Positions 22,066 through 33,667 of a DNA stretch of 64,000 nt are shown here, piece by piece. Within the stretch, counting starts at the first letter, position 1. Each line of letters opens with the position of its first letter. The position numbers were made by a program, and so were the translations under genes. This stretch comes from Ambrosia x helenae (taxonomy: Eukaryota > Streptophyta > Magnoliopsida > Asterales > Asteraceae). The notes beneath the pieces were generated by a model. It searched no databases, had not been told where the DNA came from, and saw only the letters and a list, made by a program, of their open reading frames with translations. The DNA lies in NCBI GenBank assembly GCA_030844895.1, contig CM061223.1:4092001-4156000 (forward strand), read 5' to 3'.

Positions 22066-22155
22066 AAGGGGCCAGCCCAGCTGGTTGGGCTCGTGTGTTG
22101 GTTTGGACCGGCCTTGGCGCGGGTTCGAATCCCGGCCAAGGCAAAACATTTTTTT
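22066..22155 (+). ncRNA. tRNA-like Pol III module in element B 3' LTR, antisense
   Basis: A box CAGCCCAGCTGG (22073-22084), perfect B box GGTTCGAATCC (22122-22132) and T7 (22149-22155). GCCTTGG and CCAAGGC flank the B box arm as a 7-bp stem. Opposite in direction to the other module. Confidence 0.5.
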
Positions 22156-22328
22156 GATTTTTAATTATCACACACACTTATATATATAATATTATATATA
22201 GTATTAGGGTTCCATAGAAGCGACAAAAAATAATAAATGCGAGGATAATTATGAAACTTGACGTTTTTATTAATGTCGGTGCGTAACGTACAAGTATTAA
22301 ATGCGTAATGTTACAGTCTCCCCTACTT

Positions 22329-22760
22329 TTAGGAACTTCGTCCCGAAGTTGGAGTTGGAGAGTCTGGTGGAAAAAGATGCGGATACTTCGACTTCATCTG
22401 GTCTTTACGCTCCCAAGTGAACTCTGGGCCTCGTTTAGATTCCCAACGAACCTTAACGATCGGAATACGACTGCGCTTGAGTTTCTTGACTCCAGTGTCA
22501 ACAATCTCGACGGGTTTCTCGATAATGTGCATGCTTTCATCGATTTGCACATCCTCAAGAGGAACATGAAGGTTCTCATCTGCTACGCATTTCTTGAGAT
22601 TCGAAACATGGAAGGTCGGATGAACATTGCTTAGCTCGGGTGGAAGCTCAAGTCTGTAAGCCACTTTCCCAACTCTGTCAAGAATCTTGAAGGGGCCTAC
22701 GTATCGAGGAGCTAGTTTTCCCTTTCTACCGAAACGAATAACTCCTTTCCAAGGGATACC
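22329..22760 (-). CDS. Element B integrase tail and chromodomain, displaced frame
   Basis: After the frame change near 22753 the minus strand reads LAPRYVGPF.ILDRVG and LPPELSNVHPTFHVSNLKKC, then VEIVDTGVKKLKRSRIPIVKVRW, GPEFTWERKDQM. This is the integrase tail plus chromodomain of chromoviruses, which helps target insertion to heterochromatin. It ends just before the purine tract. Confidence 0.88.
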   Translation of the reverse strand, partial: GIPWKGVIRFGRKGKLAPRYVGPFKILDRVGKVAYRLELPPELSNVHPTFHVSNLKKCVADENLHVPLEDVQIDESMHIIEKPVEIVDTGVKKLKRSRIPIVKVRWESKRGPEFTWERKDQMKSKYPHLFPPDSPTPTSGRSS

Positions 22761-25700
22761 TTAAGTAGCACAAGGTCCCCAACTTGAAATTCCAAGGGTT
22801 TACGACGTTTATCAGCATAACTCTTTTGGCGACTCCGAGCCTTGAGAAGATTATCCTGAATAAGCTGGATTTTGTCTGTGGTTTCCTGGATTAGTTCGGG
22901 TCCAGTAATACGAGCTTCACCAACCTCGGTCCAACAGACAGGAGAACGACATTTCCGACCATAGAGTGCCTCAAAAGGAGCCATGTTAATGCTGGCGTGA
23001 TAACTGTTGTTGTATGAAAACTCAACTAAAGGAAGATGAGAATCCCATGCGCCACCAAAATCGATGACACACGCCCTGAGCATGTCCTCAAGTGTCTGGA
23101 TGGTTCGTTCAGTCTGACCATCCGTTTGAGGGTGATAAGCAGTGCTCAGGTTCAATTTAGTACCCAAAGCTTTTTGTAGAGATTCCCAAAAGTGAGAGGT
23201 GAAACGACCATCGCGATCAGAAATAATGTCCAAAGGTATACCGTGACGACATACGATTTCACTTACGTACATCTGTGCCAACCTTTCCACAGAATACTTC
23301 TCACGAATAGGTAGAAAGTGAGCGGACTTGGTCAAACGATCGACAATTACCCAAATACTGTCAAAACCTTTGGGTGTGCGAGGGAGTTTGGTGATGAAAT
23401 CCATAGCTATGCTCTCCCATTTCCAGACAGGAATCTCTGGTTGTTCAAGCATACCAGATGGTCGTTGATGTTCAGCCTTAACCTTGGAACAAGTGAGGCA
23501 TTTTGCGACGAATAGAGCAATGTCTTTCTTCATACCAGGCCACCAATAAGGATAACGAAGATCTTGGTACATCTTGTCAGCTCCAGGATGAATAGAATAA
23601 CGAGACTTATGAGCCTCGTTCATGAGAAAAGTACGAAGATCATCACGGTCGGGAATCCACAGTCGATTGAGAAAATAAAGGAGACCATCGGGTTTGGTTT
23701 CAAGTTGAGTCTCAGCACCACAAGACATTTCATCGTACATGTTACCTTGGGTGACTGAGGTGTGTTGAGCCTGGAGAATGCGATCTTGAAGATCAGTACG
23801 AACTCTCGCACATTGAAGTTTGACACGCTCTTTACGACTAAGTGCGTCAGCCACAACATTCGCTTTGCCAGGATGGTAGCGAATTTCGCAATCGTAGTCG
23901 TTAAGTAGTTCAACCCAACGTCGTTGCCTCATGTTAAGATTCTTTTGATCGAAGACATGTTGGAGACTTTTGTGGTCCGTGAACACCACACATTTGGTCC
24001 CATAGAGATAATGTCTCCAAATCTTGAGTGCAAAGACAACAGCACCCAATTCAAGATCATGGGTGGTATAATTTTTCTCGTGAATCTTGAGTTGTCGAGA
24101 CGCATAAGCAATAACCTTTCCTCGTTGCATGAGAACACAACCGAGACCTTGGTTTGATGCATCACAGTAGACCACGAAATCATCATTACCATCAGGTAGA
24201 GATAAGACAGGAGCTTCACAAAGTTTCAGCTTAAGAGTTTCAAATGCTTCCTCTTGCTTAGGTCCCCACTCATAGGGTTTACCCTTGTGAGTTAAGGTAG
24301 TGAGAGGAACAGCGATCTTGGAGAAGTTGGCGATGAATCGACGATAATAACCAGCCAACCCAAGAAAAGAACGGACTTCCGTTGGAGTGGTAGGAACACT
24401 CCAATCCTTCACAGCTTCGATCTTTGCAGGATCAACATGAATTCCGTTCATATCAATGACATGTCCCAAAAATTGAACTTCCTTAAGCCAAAATTCACAT
24501 TTGGAGAACTTGGCGTACAGTTGTTCTTTCTTTAGGAGACTCAAGATAGAGTGAAGATGTTGCTCGTGATCGGATTTTGATTTAGAGTAAATCAAAATAT
24601 CATCAATGAAAACGATCACGAATTTGTCGAGATAGGGTCTACAAACCCGATTCATCAGATCCATAAATACCGCGGGAGCATTGGTCAAACCGAAAGGCAT
24701 AACCATGAATTCATAGTGACCGTAGCGAGTGCGAAAGGCCGTCTTGGGAATATCTTCATCGTGGACTCTAAGCTGATGATAACCAGAACGGAGATCAATC
24801 TTCGAGAAGTGGGTTGCTCCTTGAAGTTGATCGAAGAGATCGTCAATCCTAGGAAGTGGATAACGATTCTTGATGGTGAGTTTGTTGAGTTCACGGTAGT
24901 CAATACACATCCGAAGAGAACCATCCTTCTTTTTAACAAATAAGACAGGGGCTCCCCATGGAGAAGAACTAGGGCGAATGAACCCTTTATCAGAAAGTTC
25001 CTGTAATTGACTAGCAAGTTCTTGCATCTCAGAGGGTGCAAGACGATAAGGAGCTTTAGCTATAGGATTAGCACCAGGAATAAGATCAATACGAAACTCC
25101 ACTTGTCGAGCAGGAGGCAAACCAGGTAAATCCTCTGGAAAGACTTCAGGATAGTCACGAATAATAGGAATGTCTTGGATACTCTTGCCTTTGTCCTTCT
25201 TCTCTATCACATTAGCTAAGAAGGCTGTATACCCCTTTCGTAAGTACTTTTGGGCAGTAGTACAAGACATAAGCTTAAGCTCACCACAGGGTTTCTCACC
25301 ATAGATCTTCAAAATCTCACCAGATTCGAGAGGAATGCGTATGACTTTCTCGAAGCACAGAATTTCGGCACGATGAGTTGACAACCAGTCCATGCCTACT
25401 ATAATATCAAAACTACCAAGATGCATGGGAATAAGATCGATAGGGAAGGTATGATCATTGAGATTCAACAAGCAGTTACGAATAATAGAGTTGATCGAAA
25501 TAGACTTCCCGTTAGCTACCTCTACCACAAAAGGGTCTTCTAGATTAGTGTGGGGTAAGTTAAGTAAAGGTTCAAACTTCAGTGACACGAATGACTTATC
25601 AGCTCCTGAATCAAATAATATGGATGCATAGTGATTATTAATGAGAAACGTACCATTCACCACTTCATTGTTGTCACGGGCCTGATTAGCGTTGAGATTG

Positions 25701-26974
25701 TAGGCGCGACCTCGAGCACCTTGGTTCTGGTTGCGGTTCTGGTTTTGGTTTTGGTTTTGGTTCTGGTTTTGGTTACGGTTACGGTTAGGGCAGTTGTTGA
25801 TGTAGTGATTAGGGTTACCACACTCGTAGCATTGACCACGAGCAGGCCTGTTGTTTTGTTGGTTGGGAGCTGGGTTGTTGTTGTCTTGGGCAGCAGGAGA
25901 TCGACAGACGTTCACCAGGTGACCATACCTTTGACACTTAGTACAGAATCGACATGGCACCTGTGTGGGATGGTGATACTTGCAAGTGTTGCACAGAGGG
26001 TGAGGTCCGGTGTATGGTTTCTTGGTTGGGTTTTGGGCAGCAGGTGGAGTAGTAGCAACCATATAGTTTCTAGCCTTGCGCTTCTTGTTGCTTGAGGTCT
26101 CAGGCTTGACTTCAATTGCAGGCTGTGGAGTATCTTTGGCAACAGTCTTTTTAGAGCCCTTGCGAACCAGAGTACCATTCTTCACATGATTATCAGTAAG
26201 AGTGGCCGCTAGACGTTTGGCCTCTTCCAGAGTTGCAGGATTTCTACCCCAAACAGTGTCCTGGATTTGCATGGGCAGACCACCGATGTACTTCTCGATG
26301 GCTACTGGCAGAGGAGTAACCTTGTGTGGCAACAATAAGCTAAGCTCATGAAAGCGGGTGTTGTAGGCAAGATTTTCCCCACTATCTTGAGCCAAGGTGT
26401 GAAACTCATCCTCAAGCTTTTTAACTTCATTTCGAGGACAGAACTCCTCCTTCATGATCTCTTTGACCTGGTCCCAAGTCATAGCAAGAGCAACTTCGGC
26501 CCCACGAGTACGCTTTTCTTCATTCCACCATGTGAGTGCTCGTTTATGGAGAACACTCATGGCGTAACGAACCTTGAAATTATTGGGGCATTCACTGTTG
26601 ATGAAGGTATTTTCAATACCCTCAAACCATTGGAGAAGTCCAGTTGCTCCTTCTTCACCGCTGAACTTTGGAGGGTTGCAAGAGTTGAAATGCTTGAGGG
26701 TGCAAGCTTGGGGTCCATTACCATTGCCATTGCCATTGCCATTCCCGTTCCCGTTGTTGTGACCATTCCCATTCAATTGGATGACCTGAGCAAGCAAGTT
26801 GGGAACCAGAGTTGCGATTTGCTGCGCCATTTGTTGAGAAATGATTGCAGCCAGTTGAGCATCGACCCCATTGTTGTTGTGGTTAGGAACTTGGTCATGG
26901 TTGTGGTTATGGTTATCACCACCTTCTCCGGGGTTCTCACCATTGTTGTTGCGAGTGCTGCGACGAGGAGGCAT
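22712..26974 (-). CDS. Element B gag-pol polyprotein
   Basis: Starts MPPRRSTRNNNGE at 26974. About 1420 residues: Gag with Asn/His-rich head and capsid core (LLQWFEGIENTF, MTWDQVKEIM), two zinc knuckles (CTKCQRYGHLVNVC and CYECGNPNHYINNC) and an Asn/Gln repeat. Then protease ILFDSGADKSFVS, RT with MPFGLTNAPAVF and catalytic FIDD, RNase H (VVYCDASNQGLGCVL), integrase zinc motif H..H..C..C (CLTCSKVKAEH) and core (MDFI, DRDGRF, RHGIP). It ends early at GKELFVSVEREN because a C run near 22753 is one base short; the true C-terminus continues in another frame. Confidence 0.93.
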   Translation of the reverse strand: MPPRRSTRNNNGENPGEGGDNHNHNHDQVPNHNNNGVDAQLAAIISQQMAQQIATLVPNLLAQVIQLNGNGHNNGNGNGNGNGNGNGPQACTLKHFNSCNPPKFSGEEGATGLLQWFEGIENTFINSECPNNFKVRYAMSVLHKRALTWWNEEKRTRGAEVALAMTWDQVKEIMKEEFCPRNEVKKLEDEFHTLAQDSGENLAYNTRFHELSLLLPHKVTPLPVAIEKYIGGLPMQIQDTVWGRNPATLEEAKRLAATLTDNHVKNGTLVRKGSKKTVAKDTPQPAIEVKPETSSNKKRKARNYMVATTPPAAQNPTKKPYTGPHPLCNTCKYHHPTQVPCRFCTKCQRYGHLVNVCRSPAAQDNNNPAPNQQNNRPARGQCYECGNPNHYINNCPNRNRNQNQNQNQNQNQNRNQNQGARGRAYNLNANQARDNNEVVNGTFLINNHYASILFDSGADKSFVSLKFEPLLNLPHTNLEDPFVVEVANGKSISINSIIRNCLLNLNDHTFPIDLIPMHLGSFDIIVGMDWLSTHRAEILCFEKVIRIPLESGEILKIYGEKPCGELKLMSCTTAQKYLRKGYTAFLANVIEKKDKGKSIQDIPIIRDYPEVFPEDLPGLPPARQVEFRIDLIPGANPIAKAPYRLAPSEMQELASQLQELSDKGFIRPSSSPWGAPVLFVKKKDGSLRMCIDYRELNKLTIKNRYPLPRIDDLFDQLQGATHFSKIDLRSGYHQLRVHDEDIPKTAFRTRYGHYEFMVMPFGLTNAPAVFMDLMNRVCRPYLDKFVIVFIDDILIYSKSKSDHEQHLHSILSLLKKEQLYAKFSKCEFWLKEVQFLGHVIDMNGIHVDPAKIEAVKDWSVPTTPTEVRSFLGLAGYYRRFIANFSKIAVPLTTLTHKGKPYEWGPKQEEAFETLKLKLCEAPVLSLPDGNDDFVVYCDASNQGLGCVLMQRGKVIAYASRQLKIHEKNYTTHDLELGAVVFALKIWRHYLYGTKCVVFTDHKSLQHVFDQKNLNMRQRRWVELLNDYDCEIRYHPGKANVVADALSRKERVKLQCARVRTDLQDRILQAQHTSVTQGNMYDEMSCGAETQLETKPDGLLYFLNRLWIPDRDDLRTFLMNEAHKSRYSIHPGADKMYQDLRYPYWWPGMKKDIALFVAKCLTCSKVKAEHQRPSGMLEQPEIPVWKWESIAMDFITKLPRTPKGFDSIWVIVDRLTKSAHFLPIREKYSVERLAQMYVSEIVCRHGIPLDIISDRDGRFTSHFWESLQKALGTKLNLSTAYHPQTDGQTERTIQTLEDMLRACVIDFGGAWDSHLPLVEFSYNNSYHASINMAPFEALYGRKCRSPVCWTEVGEARITGPELIQETTDKIQLIQDNLLKARSRQKSYADKRRKPLEFQVGDLVLLKVSLGKELFVSVEREN

Positions 26975-27500
26975 GATCTGTAATAGACACAATGAAATGA
27001 ATGAGAGTTCATATAAGGAATGTAATCATTTATTCATTAATTAAAACGAATAAACGAAAACGTTGACTTATCAAAGATTCTAAATTCTAATAACATATGA
27101 AGACATGCTTTAGCCTATAAGTGAACACTCATCCCGAGAATTCCCAGGTAGGCATCCGGGTCCCTCGTCTGATTGGGATATATGCGCAATGCCAGCCTAG
27201 ACAGAAGACTCAGAATACAGGCGTTCACCCTTCCAGATTGCACGTGTTCGTTATTAAAATCTAGAACTTCGACGAGATCTCAAGGGGGTTCAGGTTAAAC
27301 CTGAGGATTTGGTCCTATAAATCTAATGGTGGATCAGGATTGCAGCAGACAATTAAGAGTAGTCACATGTAGGTTTAAGGCATAGGATAAGGATAGGATT
27401 AGGGAAGCAATTAGGGTTACAAGTAGGAGAAGCAAGTACTGTTTTAGTCCCTAAGGTTATAGTCTAGATTATTTCTAATAACCTAATTCCCTATAACCAA

Positions 27501-27513
27501 GGCTCTGATACCA
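27501..27513 (-). promoter_or_regulatory. Element B primer-binding site
   Basis: TGGTATCAGAGCC on the minus strand, complementary to the 3' end of initiator Met-tRNA, three bases after the 5' LTR. Confidence 0.9.
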
Positions 27514-29082
27514 ATCTGTAACACCCCAACCGATGGCGGAAACATCGGGGTGCCACGTATTGATGATTGTTTTCAGTAGCACATGGTATAATATAAATTT
27601 TAAATAATTTATTCAAACATAATATCCAAAATGTGAAATAATGTCTAAGAATTCAAATACATAACATCCAAATAATAACTTCAAAAAAACTTCGAATAAA
27701 CTTCAAGATATATCCTCATGCTAACTCAAGCCTCAGCTTCATTGTTACCTGAAACATGTTAATTTTGAAAGTATTTTGGGTCAACATAAGTTGGTGAGAA
27801 TTACATAGGTTTTTGATGATAAATAAATAAAATGTTATGCAATTCATGTGTCATGTTAATCTAGCCCATATGTGAGAACATATTAGAAATAAATCGAGTG
27901 CATAATCAACCCTGTTGACTGTTATAAATGATACATACCATACACTTATGGTCCCAATGAATATGTTATGCGATAACAAACACCCACGTAACCTTGGTAG
28001 GAGGCACGTATCCGGTGGGATTGTCAGTCCAATAGATCTATCAATGTATACCGTCGGCTGATCAATGTTAATGATTATGCTAGAATGTGCTTACTCTAAT
28101 CATGCTCAAGACAATATGTAACATAGAAAACACATAAACACATTGATGATTGAATTGCAATGAAAAGTGTTATAACATGTTTCACCCCAAAAGTGGTGAT
28201 AAAAGGGGCTATGTAAACTCACCTTAGCAAATGTTAGTTCGTTGAAAAGATATGATAATTGTGTTGCCCAAAGTGATTCCAAATATTACCCTATAATGAG
28301 GTAATATATATAATAAGTCTAAGTCTATATAAACTAATATGTGCATTCTAGGGTTTCGATTTGGGGATAATCAATTGTTAAATTTAATTTAAAAATGTTA
28401 ATTAAATAAAGAAAATTGGATAATTAATGAAAAATAGTCTTTTTATAAAGTTTCAATTTTGAGTGTGCACATTAAAGTGTTTGAAGCAATAAAATAATTT
28501 TTATAAAATTATTTTATTAAAAATAGATTTTTAAATCTATTTATTTATAAATAGTCAATTATTAACTTTAATATTCAAAAATACTAAAATTAAAGAAATC
28601 TTATTTTAAAAATCATAATTCTGATCTAAATGATTAAAAATAATTTGTATAAAATTTTGGTGCAAAAATGATGAAAATTGGATTTATTATGAATTAAATA
28701 TGATTAAATCTTACAAAAATTGATTAAAAATAATAAATAAATGATTTTACTGAATTAAAAATTATTTCAGTAAAGTTCAACTTTATAAAAAGTTAGGATA
28801 ATTTTTGGGAAATTTAATAATACTGTTTTGACATATAAATGAATTTTTATAAATAAAATAGTATAAAAATGATTTAATTATTATAAGTATTAAATAAATG
28901 ATTTTCTGAAAAATAAAAATTGTAAATAAATCTTTTATATCAGATTAAGTAATATTAATTTTTATAGAGTTTATAAAATAGTTTAGGTATTTTAAAAAGA
29001 ATTTAAAAGATTAAAGGATTAATATATATATATATATATAATTAGTGTTTGTTTAATAAAAGAAAGAAAAGAAAGGACAAAA

Positions 29083-29160
29083 AGCCGGTCAGAGCCGGAC
29101 TCGAACCCGGATGACCTCGATACAAGACCAGAGTCACAACCACTTGGCCTAGGCCGGTGG
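29083..29160 (-). ncRNA. tRNA-like Pol III module in element B 5' LTR, sense
   Basis: Same module as 21386-21461 in the other LTR, boxes unchanged. Confidence 0.45.
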
Positions 29161-29759
29161 TTGTGATGGATCTGAATTCATAATTATTAAATACATGGAG
29201 CAACAAAGCCTTATCCCCAAATTCGTAAACGAAGAACCCTAGATAAATCAATTGATTGATTCAGGCAACTATAGCCCGATTAATGTTAGGGCTATAGTTG
29301 CTTGAATGCCGATGACTAAACCCCACCAATAAAATTGAACTCACAGTGCTTGATTGATGTTTATGATCGGGTCAAAGCAAAAGTCAACCACGAGCGATTA
29401 AACCAATTACAGAGAGAATCAGAGAGAAATAGGGATTGAGAGAGAGTTGTGAGCGATTAGACAAGGTCCAGAAAGCCTCAATTTATACAAGAGGATTAGG
29501 GTTAGGGTTAATTGGATTGTTTGACTTTCCTTATAATAATACGCGGCCAATTATGATCATTAGGGCACGATTGCCGTGTAATCGTTGTGCAATTTGGTTG
29601 GATTGGGCCGGTAATAGCACGAAGTTACCATAGATAGCATAATTACGCGTTAATACTACGGATTGCACAACAAGGAATCCCACAGTTGACTTTTCTAGTC
29701 AACTGTGAGGATTTTTAAGCGTGTATAAGTTTAATATCAATCCGGGTTTATCACAAGCA

Positions 29760-29850
29760 AGGGGCCAGCCCAGCTGGTTGGGCTCGTGTGTTGGTTTGGA
29801 CCGGCCTTGGCGCGGGTTCGAATCCCGGCCAAGGCAAAACATTTTTTTGA
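29760..29850 (+). ncRNA. tRNA-like Pol III module in element B 5' LTR, antisense
   Basis: Same module as 22066-22155 in the other LTR, boxes unchanged. Confidence 0.5.
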
Positions 29851-30013
29851 TTTTTAATTATCACACACACTTATATATATAATATTATATATAGTATTAG
29901 GGTTCCATAGAAGCGACAAAAAATAATAAATGCGAGGATAATTATGAAACTTGACGTTTTTATTAATGTCGGTGCGTAACGTACAAGTATTAAATGCGTA
30001 ATGTTACAGAAGG

Positions 30014-31170
30014 TACTTCCAAGCGCATCCAATAGTTGTGTTGACAAACTCCTCACTCAAAGATATCATGAATCGGCCTGAAATGGCTGGAAGGCTGACG
30101 AAATGGGCAGTAGAGCTTGGATCATACGGGATCGAATACAAACCACGGCTGGCTGTTAAAGGGCAAGTGCTGGCCGATTTCTTAATGGAGAACACCAGCC
30201 TAGACCCTATGATCATCGACACGGTCGGTAATGTCAATGGGAGCTCTGGGACTAGGGATGGATGGTGTCTCTATACAGACGGCGCCTCCAGTAAGGAAGG
30301 ATCCGGTGCGGGATTAGTACTGGTTGATCCAACGGGAATAGAGTCTACCTATGCCATCAGGTTTAATTTCAGATGCACAAACAACACAGCGGAATATGAA
30401 GCTCTGTTGGCAGGACTGAGGATCGCCTCTCAAATGGCCGTAAAAGATTTAAGTGTCTTTGTGGATTCTCAGTTGGTGGCCAGTCAAGTGAACGGCGAGT
30501 TCGAAGCCAGGGACGAATCAATGAAAAAGTACGTGGTAGAGGTTAAAAAACTCAAGCATGCGTTCAGGACGTGTGAAGTTATACAAATCCCGAGAAGCAA
30601 GAATAAGGGAGCCGACGCGCTGAGCAAAATGGCGTCTTGCGCCTTCGCGCACCTCACAAAAAGGGTAATGGTGGAGGTGATGGATGAAGCGTCAATAGAC
30701 ATGGAGCGCGGTCTCACTGTTTTCTCTATACAAGCCAGTGATGACTGGAGAGAACCCATCATCCGCGTTTTGAAGGGAGAGGTGTCTGATGACAAACAGC
30801 TGGTCAGTAGAAGCAAATCCTATGAGATGCAAGACGACTCGTTAGTCAAGAAAGGGTACCTGTCCCCATCATACCGATGCATCAGCACCCAAGAAGGAAG
30901 AGCTGTCATGGAAGAAATACATTCAGGGCTATGTGGTATGCACATCGGAAGTCAATCCTTGGTGACTAAGGCCCTCAATCTCGGGTACTATTGGCCAACC
31001 ATGCGAAAAGATGCGGATGATGTAAGCACGAAGTGCGAGTCCTGTCAAGTTCACGCACCGATCCCCAGATTACCCAAGCATGATCTTGTACCAATTGTAT
31101 CCCCATGGCCGTTCTATCAATGGGGGATGGACCTTCTTGGACCATTCCCGAAAGCTAAGGGGGGGGGGGG
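30014..31170 (+). CDS. Element A second RNase H and integrase N-terminus
   Basis: Continues the element A polymerase after element B. Reads YFQAHPIVVLTNSSLK, GRLTKWAVELG, then a separate RNase H domain WCLYTDGASSKEGSGAG, NNTAEYEALLAGLR, VFVDSQLVASQVNG, KNKGADALSKMA. Having this second, archaeal-like RNase H after the first is a Tat hallmark. Next the integrase zinc motif HSGLCGMHIG..C.SCQVHA. The frame breaks in a run of 12 G at 31159-31170. Confidence 0.88.
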
Positions 31171-31785
31171 TACAATATTTGCTCGTGGCCATAGATTATT
31201 TCTCCAAGTGGGTAGAAGCCAAACCATTAGCCACCATTTCCAGCGACCAAATCACCACATTTGTATGGGAGAACTTACTATGTCGATACGGTATACCAGG
31301 GAAGATAGTCACTGACAATGGGACACAGTTTGCTGATAAACGTTTCAGGGCTTGGTGTGAGAAAAGAGGAATTGTGCAAGTCTTCGCTTCAGTAGCGCAC
31401 CCACAGGCGAACGGTCAGGTAGAGCGAGTAAACCGTACCATCCTGCAAGGGTTAAAGACAAGACTTGGGAAACATGGGAAGAATTGGCTCGCCGAGCTGC
31501 CCAGCGTCTTATGGGCGATAAGGACAACAGAGAAAGCAAGTCACGGAAGAACCCCTTTTAGCCTAGTGTATGGGACAGAAGCAGTGATCCCAGTAGAAGT
31601 GATGATACCGACTAACCGTGTCCTTCAAACGTCCACAAGGGACACGGAAATGAGACAGCTTGGTTTGGACGCCCTGGAAGAATACCGAATGGCCGCTGCG
31701 ATCAAGGAAGCCCACTACAAGCAACAGATGAAGAGGTACTATGATAAGAAGGTGCGGAAGCTCACACTTCAGCCCGGGGACTTAG
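31160..31785 (+). CDS. Element A integrase core
   Basis: Next frame after the G run. VQYLLVAIDYFSKWVEAKP, TDNGTQF, AHPQANGQVERVNRTI carry the D..D..E layout of retroviral-type integrases. It ends at GDLV where element C is inserted; host codons continue at 38119. Confidence 0.88.
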
Positions 31786-32044
31786 TGATGCGCGGTTGCA
31801 GGCATCATGTTTATTTGCCAGTTTTGTATATTTTTGAGTCGTTTAGATAGTATTTTTATTAGTTTTAGGTATGTACTATATTATTTTAGTATTGTATATA
31901 TTTTATTACTTTTTGGTTGTTTTTACTACTAATTTATTTATTTTATATTTTTGGTAGGTGATCGAATGGAGCGGGGCTAAAACAGTACAAATTATATTCG
32001 AGACCCGAACACCTGAGTCGAGAGCACGGGGTCATAACACCATT

Positions 32045-32087
<43 letters not shown>

Positions 32088-32090
32088 GTA

Positions 32091-32140
<50 letters not shown>

Positions 32141-33211
32141 CATATAAAAAATTAAAGAAGCGTGACTCATGGCCCATGGCCCAAGCAAAAGACAACTTGA
32201 AGGGTTTTTTATTATTCTTATTTTTTTTGTTAAACGGCAAAAAATTATAGGAGGTACAACATATAACTATATATATATCGAAGGGGAATGCTGGGACAGG
32301 AGGATATTAAAGAGAAAGGGTTTTGGCATATTATTGAGTGGAGAGAATTATTTTCATGGACAAGGGGATCGCAGTTTTTCATGAAGGAGGAGTTAGTATT
32401 ATTTTTTTTTGTTTTAGACGGCTCCAATTCGGGGGATAAAGATCGCACAAGGGGACGCACAATATTATCTAGGGAGGACAGAAGCTTTGAGAAGACACAA
32501 GGGACAAGAGTATTAAAGATCCAATTTTAAAGAAGCAAGCTTTATGGCCATGAGTGGCTAATCTCTTTGTATTACACTGGGGATGTAGGCCTTTGATATT
32601 TAGGGTTTGAACACATTGGGTATTGTTCTTAAACTTTTGTTTATGTTAATTGTGTGCTTGAATTAACCGTGTTAATTGGTGATTAATCTTATGCTAAACT
32701 CATTGTAGTTAATTGATCTTGTGCCAATTTCTCGTGAGATAAGCATGATTCCTTACGTTAACACAAACATAGGATTGTATGTTCTAGGTAATGAAGTATA
32801 GTTTAATCTATCTCGATATTGATAAAACTTGATACCTAAGCCTATTGAACAATCACTCCGTTAGTGCCAATTACATTATTATTGTTTACCCAATTGTTAA
32901 AGCTCTAGTATACAATTGCCGAATCCTTAGTGTAATCATTTTAATTAAATTGTTTACAATCTATATTATTATTTTTTTTTATTCATATAATTTCAATTCA
33001 AGTTTAATATAATAAACAAAATCTTTTTAAATCAAATTCTTAAATTAACCAATCAAAATCTTCATAAGTTTCTAGCATCTTCATAAGAAATACCATTTAA
33101 TCAACTAAAATATTATCCACTAACCACACGCTCCTCTGGATTCGATACCCTACTTACCCTAGCTACTTAGGTTATTTAGGTTTTGCATGACCCGTGACGA
33201 CCGGTTCATCA
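31786..33211 (+). repeat. Element C left LTR, family 1, plus orientation
   Basis: 1426 bp, TGATGCGCGG..GGTTCATCA, directly followed by AATGGCGCCGTTG, the start of a primer site. Includes an AAT microsatellite (32047-32145). Its last 600 bases are alike but not identical to the right LTR; its first 700 are unrelated to it. Confidence 0.82.
32047..32147. repeat. (AAT)n microsatellite in element C
   Basis: About 33 AAT units with two AGT interruptions. An inverted, shorter version lies at 33587-33666. Confidence 0.9.
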
Positions 33212-33212
33212 A

Positions 33213-33524
33213 ATGGCGCCGTTGATGAAACTTGACACCTAAGCCTATTGAACAATCACCCCGTTAACACCAATTGCACTACATTTGTTTGACCCATTTG
33301 TGAAAACCTTAGACTTCATTTGTTGAAACCTAGGTGTGATCCTTTTAATTAAATTGCTTACAATCTAAATTGTTTACTATTTTTTTTCTATTACATTTCT
33401 ATTTCATTTTTTTAAATCAAAACTCCTTCCAACTAAACTTTCTTAAATGAACCAAATGCAATCTTCATAAGTTATATAGCATCTTCATAAGCAATAGTTT
33501 CCAATCAACTAAACAATAAAAACC
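33213..33524 (+). repeat. U5 fragment of the element C right-LTR family
   Basis: Joined to the left primer site through GTTG (33221-33224). From there it agrees almost fully with the reverse complement of 36905-37205, including AACTTGACACCTAAGCC, and better than the left LTR does (AACTTGATACCTAAGCC). Confidence 0.75.
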
Positions 33525-33586
33525 CTTCAAGTTGTCTTTTGCTTGGGCCATGGGCCATGAGTCACGCTTCTTTAATTTTTTATATG

Positions 33587-33667
<81 letters not shown>

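Larger units (their letters stand above)
19823..22315 (-). repeat. Element B 3' LTR
   Basis: 2493 bp. Very AT-rich between 20690 and 21350. Contains the inverted word CACAGTTGACTTTTCTAGTCAACTGTG near 21990-22016 (described by its arms CACAGTTGAC/GTCAACTGTG) and two tRNA-like modules. Confidence 0.92.
19823..30008 (-). mobile_element. Element B: Tekay-like chromovirus nested in element A
   Basis: Ty3 element on the minus strand with LTRs of 2493 and 2492 bp (TGTAACATT..GTTACA in its own orientation) and GAAGG at 19818-19822 and 30009-30013. It sits in the RNase H codons of element A. LTRs differ only in microsatellite length and one G-run base as far as read, so it is young. Own orientation: LTR (30008-27517), Met-tRNA primer site, gag-pol, chromodomain, purine tract (AAAAGTAGGGGAGAC, before 22315), LTR. 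Lineage is called from the long LTRs, two CCHC knuckles and the chromodomain. Confidence 0.92.
27517..30008 (-). repeat. Element B 5' LTR
   Basis: 2492 bp, nearly the same text as 19823-22315. One G shorter near 28013, TA run two bases longer and an A/G run two bases shorter near 29060. Confidence 0.92.

Noticed and set aside
22066..22141. True cytosolic tRNA gene
   Set aside because: A and B boxes are good but no normal anticodon arm and acceptor pairing at the 5' end could be drawn; listed as tRNA-like only.
25631..26983. Plus-strand frames of 154 and 211 codons
   Set aside because: They are antisense shadows of the Asn/Gln-rich Gag of element B; the minus strand has the real domains.
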